From: Hyphomicrobiales bacterium
GTDB taxonomy: Bacteria; Pseudomonadota; Alphaproteobacteria; Rhizobiales; Xanthobacteraceae
Assembly (NCBI GenBank): GCA_023269635.1
Contig: JAHFPN010000001.1
Coordinates: 1-64,000 of the forward strand
Length of the DNA stretch: 64,000 bases
Direction of reading: 5' to 3'
The notes under the pieces were generated by a model. That model had not been told where the DNA came from. It saw only the letters and a list, made by a program, of their open reading frames with translations, and did no database searches. The translations under genes and the position numbers were made by a program. Each line of letters begins with the position of its first letter. Within the stretch, counting starts at the first letter, position 1. Shown one piece after another: positions 58,302 to 64,000 of the stretch.

Positions 58302-60874
58302 TCAGGCTCGGTTACCGCGCGCCGGCTTCGGTTCAAGCGCGCGTAGAACCAGACCTTTGCTGTCTCGGTAACGAGCACATAGGCGATGACGATCAGCACG
58401 ATGACGCCGAGCAATCCCGGCGGCAACGGCACGAAGCTGAAGGCGGAGGCGAGCGGTCCGCTATAGGGAATGGCGAACGTGAGGCCGGCGATCACCGCCG
58501 AAATCCAGAACAACAGCGCGCTCGGCCTGCTCGAGAGCGCGGCCGCTTGCGTCCGCAGCACCAGCACGACGGCAACTTCCGTGAGCAGCGAAACCATGAA
58601 CCAGGCGGTCTGGAAATTCGGCTGATCGGCGCCGTACACGCCGAGCAGCACCCCGAAGGTCAGAAGATCGAAGATGGTGCTGATCAGGCCGAAGACGACC
58701 ATGAACGATCGGACGTCGCGCACGCTCCAGCGCTGGGCCGAGGCGATCCGTTGCGGGTCGACATTGTCGGTCGAGATCGCCACCGACGGCAGGTCGGAAA
58801 GAAAATTGTTGAGCAGGATTTGCTTGGCCGCGAGCGGAAAGAACGGCAGGAACGGCGTCATTAGCGCCATGCTCACCATGTTGCCGAAATTGGCGCTCGT
58901 GGTGATGCTTATGTACTTGAGCGTGTTCGCGAATGTGCGCCGGCCGTCTTCCACACCGCCGCGCAGCACATCGAGATCGGGTTTCAGCAGAATAATCTCC
59001 GCGCTTTCCCGCGCCACATCCACCGCCTGATCGACCGAAATGCCAACGTCGGCGGCGTGCAGGGCGGGCGCGTCGTTGATGCCGTCACCGAGGTAGCCGA
59101 CGGCGTGCCCGACCTGTTGCAGGGCTCTGACGATTCGCTCCTTCTGCTGCGGGTCCACCTCCACGAACAGATCGGTCCGGTCGGCGAGGTGCCAAAGCGA
59201 CTCGTCCTTGAGGTCGGCGATCTCCTTGCCGGTGAGCATCGACTTCGGGTCGAGACCGATGGACGCAGCGAGGTGCGCGGTGACGTACCGGTTGTCGCCG
59301 CTGATGATCTTGATGCGGATGCCGAGGCCGGCGAGGTCGCGGATCGTCTTCTCGATTCCGCGCTTGGGCGGATCGGAAAACAGGAGAAAGCCGACGAATG
59401 ACATTCCGCGCTCGTCGTCGCGCTCGTAATGCGGCTTCGCCTCGACGCGCTTGGTGGCGATGGCGAGGACTCGGAACCCTTCGGCGCCCTTCTGCCGGAA
59501 ATACTCCTCTAGGCGCTCACGTTCGGCCTGCGCGAGCGCGGACTCGACGTCCCCGCGGCTCACCATCGTGCAGGTGGCAAGCACGTTGTCGAAGGCGCCT
59601 TTGGTCACGATCAGATGCTTGCCGGGATCGCTCTCGTCGGTGGTGACGATGGTGAGGCGCTTGCGGGAGAAATCGTAGGGAATCTCATCGATCTTTCGTT
59701 GCCCAGCGGTCGAAAGGCCGAGTTTCTCTCCGGCGGCGACGATCGCGGCGTCGAGCGGGTTTTCGATCCCGGTCTCGAGGGAGGCATTGAGAAAGGCGAG
59801 GCGCTGCGCCTCGCTCGAGGGCCGCCCGTCCGGATCGACGACGCCGGTGAGCGCGATCACGCCCTCGGTCAGAGTTCCGGTCTTGTCGGTGCACAGCACA
59901 TCGATGCTGCCGAGGTTCTCGATCGCATCGAGGCGGCGAACGATCACGTGCTTACGCGCCATGGCGCGTGCGCCCGCCGACAGCGTGACGCTGACGATCG
60001 CCGGCAGCAGTTCCGGGGACAGTCCGACCGCGAGGGCGACGGCAAACAGCAGCGACTCGATCGTCGGCCTTCCGAGCACCTGATTGATGGTCAAGACGAA
60101 CAGGACCATCACGATCATCACCTGCAGCAGCAGGTAGCCGAACTGCCGTACGCCGCGCGCGAACTCGGTCTCGGGTGCCTGGGCGGCGATACGCGCGGCG
60201 ATGTTGCCGAATACGGTCCTGCGGCCAGTCTCGACCACCAGCACCGAAGCGGTTCCGCTCCGCACCGAGGTGCCCAGGAACACCGAGTTGGTGCGTGCGA
60301 GGAGCGCGGCATCGGTCACCGCGAGTCCGGGCCGCTTTTCGACCGGGAACGATTCGCCGGTCAGACTCGCCTCAACGACGAAGAAGTCCTTGGCCTCGAG
60401 CAGCAGGCCGTCCGCGGGGACGAGATTTCCCGCCGACAAGAGCACGACATCGCCCGGAACGATGCTGCTCGCCGGCACCGTCTGCGCCGCGCCGTCGCGA
60501 ATGACCCTCGCGCTCAGCGCGATGCGCTGTCGCAGCTCCGCAACGGCGGCGGAAGCGCGGTACTCCTGCGTGAAGCCAAGGAGCGTGCTGCCGAAAACGA
60601 CGATCAGGATGATCGAGGCGTCGCCCCAATCGCGAACGAAGAGCGAGATCGCCGCGCCAAAGACCAGGATCAGTACGAGGGGACTCTGGACCTGGCGGAG
60701 CAGCAGTCTGAGCGCCGAGACCCGCGACTGATCCTCGACGGTATTTTGACCGTGGCGCCGCAGCCGCTCGGCGGCCTCCGCGGCCGAGAGGCCGCGGGGG
60801 CTGGTGCCGAGATCAGCCATCACATCGGCGGCATTCCGGCTCCAATAGTCACCTTTGGGCGCAGCGGCTTGCAC
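58298..60874 (-). CDS. Cation-translocating P-type ATPase (Mg2+-import type, MgtA/MgtB-like)
   Basis: CTDKTGTLTEG, GDGINDAPALHAADVGISVDQAVDVARESAEIILL, type III-like TM ending; GTG start at 60874 proposed, ORF extends to 61054. Confidence 0.9.
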   Translation of the reverse strand: MQAAAPKGDYWSRNAADVMADLGTSPRGLSAAEAAERLRRHGQNTVEDQSRVSALRLLLRQVQSPLVLILVFGAAISLFVRDWGDASIILIVVFGSTLLGFTQEYRASAAVAELRQRIALSARVIRDGAAQTVPASSIVPGDVVLLSAGNLVPADGLLLEAKDFFVVEASLTGESFPVEKRPGLAVTDAALLARTNSVFLGTSVRSGTASVLVVETGRRTVFGNIAARIAAQAPETEFARGVRQFGYLLLQVMIVMVLFVLTINQVLGRPTIESLLFAVALAVGLSPELLPAIVSVTLSAGARAMARKHVIVRRLDAIENLGSIDVLCTDKTGTLTEGVIALTGVVDPDGRPSSEAQRLAFLNASLETGIENPLDAAIVAAGEKLGLSTAGQRKIDEIPYDFSRKRLTIVTTDESDPGKHLIVTKGAFDNVLATCTMVSRGDVESALAQAERERLEEYFRQKGAEGFRVLAIATKRVEAKPHYERDDERGMSFVGFLLFSDPPKRGIEKTIRDLAGLGIRIKIISGDNRYVTAHLAASIGLDPKSMLTGKEIADLKDESLWHLADRTDLFVEVDPQQKERIVRALQQVGHAVGYLGDGINDAPALHAADVGISVDQAVDVARESAEIILLKPDLDVLRGGVEDGRRTFANTLKYISITTSANFGNMVSMALMTPFLPFFPLAAKQILLNNFLSDLPSVAISTDNVDPQRIASAQRWSVRDVRSFMVVFGLISTIFDLLTFGVLLGVYGADQPNFQTAWFMVSLLTEVAVVLVLRTQAAALSSRPSALLFWISAVIAGLTFAIPYSGPLASAFSFVPLPPGLLGVIVLIVIAYVLVTETAKVWFYARLNRSRRAVTEPD

Positions 60875-60935
60875 GGCAATTCCAGAGCGGCTCCCGGCTA
60901 CTCGAGCCCCAGTCTGCCCGGCTGAACGGGCGCCG

Positions 60936-61844
60936 TCATCCCGTGCCCCCGACGATCGTCCCCGCAGCGCCGTCGAGGATGGCCTCGGCCTGTTCGATGG
61001 CGCCGATGCCCGCGGTTCCACCGGTGCGCTCGACGAAGCGGCAGGCCGCTTCAACCTTCGGGCCGATCGAGCCGGGCGCGAAGCTGAAGCTGCGAAGCTC
61101 CGCCGGCGTCGTGTGCCCGATCGGCCGGCCTTCGGACATCGGCCATCGCGTCCATACCGCGGAAACGTCGGTCAGCAGCAACAGAGCATCGGCGCGAATC
61201 TCTTCCGCGAGCAGCGCGGCGGAGTGATCCTTGTCGATTACGGCTTCGACGCCATGAAGGCCGCCATCGCTCGCAATAACCGGGATGCCGCCACCGCCCG
61301 CGCAAACGAGCACGATGCCGGACTCGACCAGCAGCTTGATCACGTTGATTTCGCGGATGCGTTTCGGTGCCGGCGAGGGAACTGCGCGGCGGTAGCCGCG
61401 GCCGTCCGCGACCAACGTCCAGGACGTCTGCGCCGCGAGCCGCCGCGCTTCGGCCTCGGCGTAGACCGGGCCGATCGGCTTGGTGGGATTGGCAAAAGCC
61501 GGGTCGGCCGCGTCGACTTCGACCTGCGTGATCAGGGTCGCGATCTCGCGGCCCGGCAGCTCGCTCGCGAGCGCCTCTTCGATCAGAAAGCCGATCATTC
61601 CTTCGCTTTCGGCGCCGAGCACGTCGAGCGGATAGGGCCGCACGTCGCGATAGGCCGCGGCTTGCAGCGCGAGCAGCCCGATTTGCGGGCCGTTGCCGTG
61701 CGTGATGACGACCCGATGCCGGCGGGCGATCGGCGCCACCGACTTCGCGACCGCGGAAAGCAGATTCCGCCGCTGCACGTCCGCTTCCAGCGGCTCGTTG
61801 CGGCGGAGCAGCGCGTTGCCGCCGAGCGCCATCACGACCAGCAT
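60936..61844 (-). CDS. arcC: Carbamate kinase
   Basis: MLVVMALGGNALLRRNEPLEADVQRRNL, THGNGPQIGLLALQ, CAGGGGIPVI, IDKDHSAALLAEEIRADALLLLTDV. Confidence 0.93.
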   Translation of the reverse strand: MLVVMALGGNALLRRNEPLEADVQRRNLLSAVAKSVAPIARRHRVVITHGNGPQIGLLALQAAAYRDVRPYPLDVLGAESEGMIGFLIEEALASELPGREIATLITQVEVDAADPAFANPTKPIGPVYAEAEARRLAAQTSWTLVADGRGYRRAVPSPAPKRIREINVIKLLVESGIVLVCAGGGGIPVIASDGGLHGVEAVIDKDHSAALLAEEIRADALLLLTDVSAVWTRWPMSEGRPIGHTTPAELRSFSFAPGSIGPKVEAACRFVERTGGTAGIGAIEQAEAILDGAAGTIVGGTG

Positions 61845-63223
61845 CAGCCTTTCCTCTCCTTCGGCCGGATTCGATCGACAAAGGCGTCGACCAAGGCGGA
61901 GAGCCTTGGCTCGCCGGTTTCGGCATATTCGTAGCGCGCCCGCACGACCGGCTTGTTCAGGCGAAGCAAGCGCGCGAGATCGACCGGAGTCGCCGCCACC
62001 ACCACGTCGGCGTCCGCGCCGTTGATCGTAGCCGCGAGCGCGGCAAGTTGCCCCTCGCCATAGCCGACCGCCGGCAACACGCGGCCGATGTGAGGGTAGG
62101 TCTTGAATATCGTCGCGATCTCCGGCACCGCCGAAATTCTGGGGTCGACGATTTCCGAAGCGCCAGCGGCGATCGCCGCGACGTGGCCGGCGCCATAACT
62201 CATACCGCCGTGTGTGATGGTCGGCCCGTCTTCGACCACGATCACCCGCCGTCCTTTCACGGCGCGCGCGTCGTCGAGCCGGATCGGCGAGGCCGCCTGC
62301 ACGATCGGTGCCCTGGCGTTGACCCTCCGGAGCTCTTGCATGGCGGTGCGAATGTCGTCCGCCGGTGCGGCGTCCACCTTGTTGATGACCAGCACATCGG
62401 CCATGCGCGCCACCGTCTCGCCGGGGTGGTGGGTCGCGATCTGGCGCGGCCGCAAGGCGTCGGCCACGGTGATATGGAGGCTCGGGCGGATGAACGGAAA
62501 ATCGTTGTTGCCGCCGTCCCAGACGATGATCTCCGCTTCCGCCTCCGCCCGGCGGAGGATTTCGGAATAATCCACGCCGGCGAAGACCACATTGCCCGCG
62601 GCGATGTGAGGCTCGTATTCCTCCCTTTCCTCCGCGGTGCAGTCGGCAGCATCGAGGTCGCCAAGCGACGCGAACCGCTGGACGGCTTCCCGCGCGAGAT
62701 CGCCATAGGGCATCGGGTGCCGCAGCACGGCGACGCGCAGGCCCCGCTCGCGCAGCCGGCGCGAGAGCCAGCGCGCGATCGGCGACTTGCCGCATCCGGT
62801 GCGCACGGCGGTGACCGCGATCACCGGCAACAATGCCGCCAGCATGGTGCGCTTCGGACCGAGGAGGACGAAATCGGCGCCGGTCGCGAGCGCGCGCGAG
62901 GCGAGATGCATCACCTGCTCGTGCGGAATGTCGCTGTAGGCGAAGACGACCTCATCGACCGCGTGCGCGCGGCATACTTCTTCGAGTCCTGCCTGCTCGA
63001 CGATGGGAATACCGTCGCGATAGAGCGCCCCCGCCAGTGACGGCGGATAGCGGCGGCCCGCGATACCCGGGATCTGCGCCGCGGTGAACGCGACGACTTC
63101 GCTTCGCGGATCGTCGCGGTAGACGAGATTGAAATTATGGAAGTCGCGGCCCGCCGCGCCGACGATGACCACCCGCCGCCGCGATTCCGGACGCTGTTCC
63201 GATCGTCCAGCCGCGGCCGTCAT
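61844..63223 (-). CDS. Cyclic 2,3-diphosphoglycerate synthase-like GTPase
   Basis: VVIVGAAGRDFHNFNLVYRDDPRSEVVAFTAAQIPGIAGRRYPPSLAG; VIAVTAVRTGCGKSPIARWLSRRL; WDGGNNDFPFIRPSLHITVADALRP. Confidence 0.88.
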   Translation of the reverse strand: MTAAAGRSEQRPESRRRVVIVGAAGRDFHNFNLVYRDDPRSEVVAFTAAQIPGIAGRRYPPSLAGALYRDGIPIVEQAGLEEVCRAHAVDEVVFAYSDIPHEQVMHLASRALATGADFVLLGPKRTMLAALLPVIAVTAVRTGCGKSPIARWLSRRLRERGLRVAVLRHPMPYGDLAREAVQRFASLGDLDAADCTAEEREEYEPHIAAGNVVFAGVDYSEILRRAEAEAEIIVWDGGNNDFPFIRPSLHITVADALRPRQIATHHPGETVARMADVLVINKVDAAPADDIRTAMQELRRVNARAPIVQAASPIRLDDARAVKGRRVIVVEDGPTITHGGMSYGAGHVAAIAAGASEIVDPRISAVPEIATIFKTYPHIGRVLPAVGYGEGQLAALAATINGADADVVVAATPVDLARLLRLNKPVVRARYEYAETGEPRLSALVDAFVDRIRPKERKG

Positions 63224-63232
63224 CTGGATCGC

Positions 63233-64000
63233 CTATCGTCTCGACGCCGAGGTTCGTGCCGTGGGCGGCCCTTCAACATGCCGCTGCTCTTCCTGCGCAT
63301 GCAAGCGGGCAATGCTGTTGACGACTTGGGCGACCTCGGAGTCGTCGAGCGGCGGGCGGCAGCGCACGCGGTTCCATGCGAGCAGCAATTCCAGCGCGAC
63401 TTCGGGATCGACGCCGTGCCACAGCAAATGGCCGGTGAGCGACGCGACGGTGGAATTGCGCTGGCCCTCCGGGACCCCTTCGTGCACGAGCCGTCGCCAA
63501 TCGGCGAGCGACCGGCCGGCGCGGGGCCCGTCCGGGAGCGCATAGAGCCAGCGCGGCAGCGGCGCGAGGGCGATCTGGTCGGGTGAATGGCCGGCGGCCC
63601 ATGCGTAGGGCCGGCCGCTCGGATGAATCGACGGTGGGGCGACGATATAGCCGCCATCGCCGCGCAGATCGATGCCTTGCGCGAGGCCCGCGCGGTTGCG
63701 CACGAGGCCGCCGGGATGGGTGAAGTAGAGATGCCTGCCGCCGCCGCCGGTCACGGCCTCGACCGTCGGCGGCAGGGTGCCGAAGCGCCGCTCGAGTGCA
63801 ATCAGCGAGTCGTCTCCGCCGTGCTTGGGATCGACGTCGAGCACGACGAGATTCGAAATCTCGCCGGTGACGACTCCGAGGTTGGCGTCGGGCCAGCGTC
63901 GGAACCAGTCGGCGATCTCGATCGCGGAGGCGTGGACGCTTTGAAACCCTTCCCAGCGGACGAGTGGTCTCTTCTCAAGGGGGCGCAGCGGCAGGACCGA
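63233..64000 (-). CDS. Bifunctional DNA primase/polymerase (Prim-Pol) protein, truncated by window edge
   Basis: Frame open to the window end: PLRPLEKRPLVRWEGFQ...DWFRRWPDANLGVVTGEISNLVVLDVDPKHGGDDS...VEAVTGGGGRHLYFTHPGG...GIDLRGDGGYIVAPPSIHPSGRPYAW + PriCT-like C-terminus. Confidence 0.88.
   Translation of the reverse strand, partial: SVLPLRPLEKRPLVRWEGFQSVHASAIEIADWFRRWPDANLGVVTGEISNLVVLDVDPKHGGDDSLIALERRFGTLPPTVEAVTGGGGRHLYFTHPGGLVRNRAGLAQGIDLRGDGGYIVAPPSIHPSGRPYAWAAGHSPDQIALAPLPRWLYALPDGPRAGRSLADWRRLVHEGVPEGQRNSTVASLTGHLLWHGVDPEVALELLLAWNRVRCRPPLDDSEVAQVVNSIARLHAQEEQRHVEGPPTARTSASRR

Noticed and set aside
60875-61054. N-terminal extension of the P-type ATPase ORF overlapping carbamate kinase
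   Set aside because: Sequence is Ser/Arg/Pro-rich shadow of arcC; a GTG start at 60874 gives a normal N-terminus.

Overview
High-GC (probably proteobacterial) chromosomal segment. From left to right it holds: the 3' end of a nar operon (narI, a parvulin PPIase, a small ORF); a 2-oxoacid dehydrogenase E1a/E1b/E2 + ACP + acyl-CoA synthetase operon; an iron/thiamine-type ABC importer; gpsA and an SDR; an aerobic benzoyl-CoA (box) cluster (boxB, boxC, hydrolase, benzoate-CoA ligase, BoxR-like regulator); three branched-chain-type (Liv) ABC transporter sets, one with a feruloyl-CoA-synthase-like ligase; a dpp/opp-type ABC operon; and a stress/low-oxygen-like island (Nudix, PRPP synthase, kinase-like protein, hydrolase, PRTase, YbhB, ThpR, Hsp20, HicA-like, CapA, DedA, Mg-type P-ATPase, carbamate kinase, cyclic-2,3-DPG-synthase-like GTPase, partial Prim-Pol). 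The best candidate for an undescribed system is 32.2-43.7 kb. There a Liv transporter is interleaved with three related secreted/membrane proteins: a 791-aa protein (A), a 380-aa protein (B) matching A's N-terminal half, and an 879-aa protein (D) with a FedB-like membrane domain whose C-terminal third matches A's C-terminal half. A Cys-less cupredoxin-like protein sits between B and D. A second coherent signal is a set of FNR/FixK-like palindromes (TTGA-N6-TCAA) at promoters in the 50-55 kb island and at 7.15 kb. All calls come from reading translations and DNA by eye; no searches were run.
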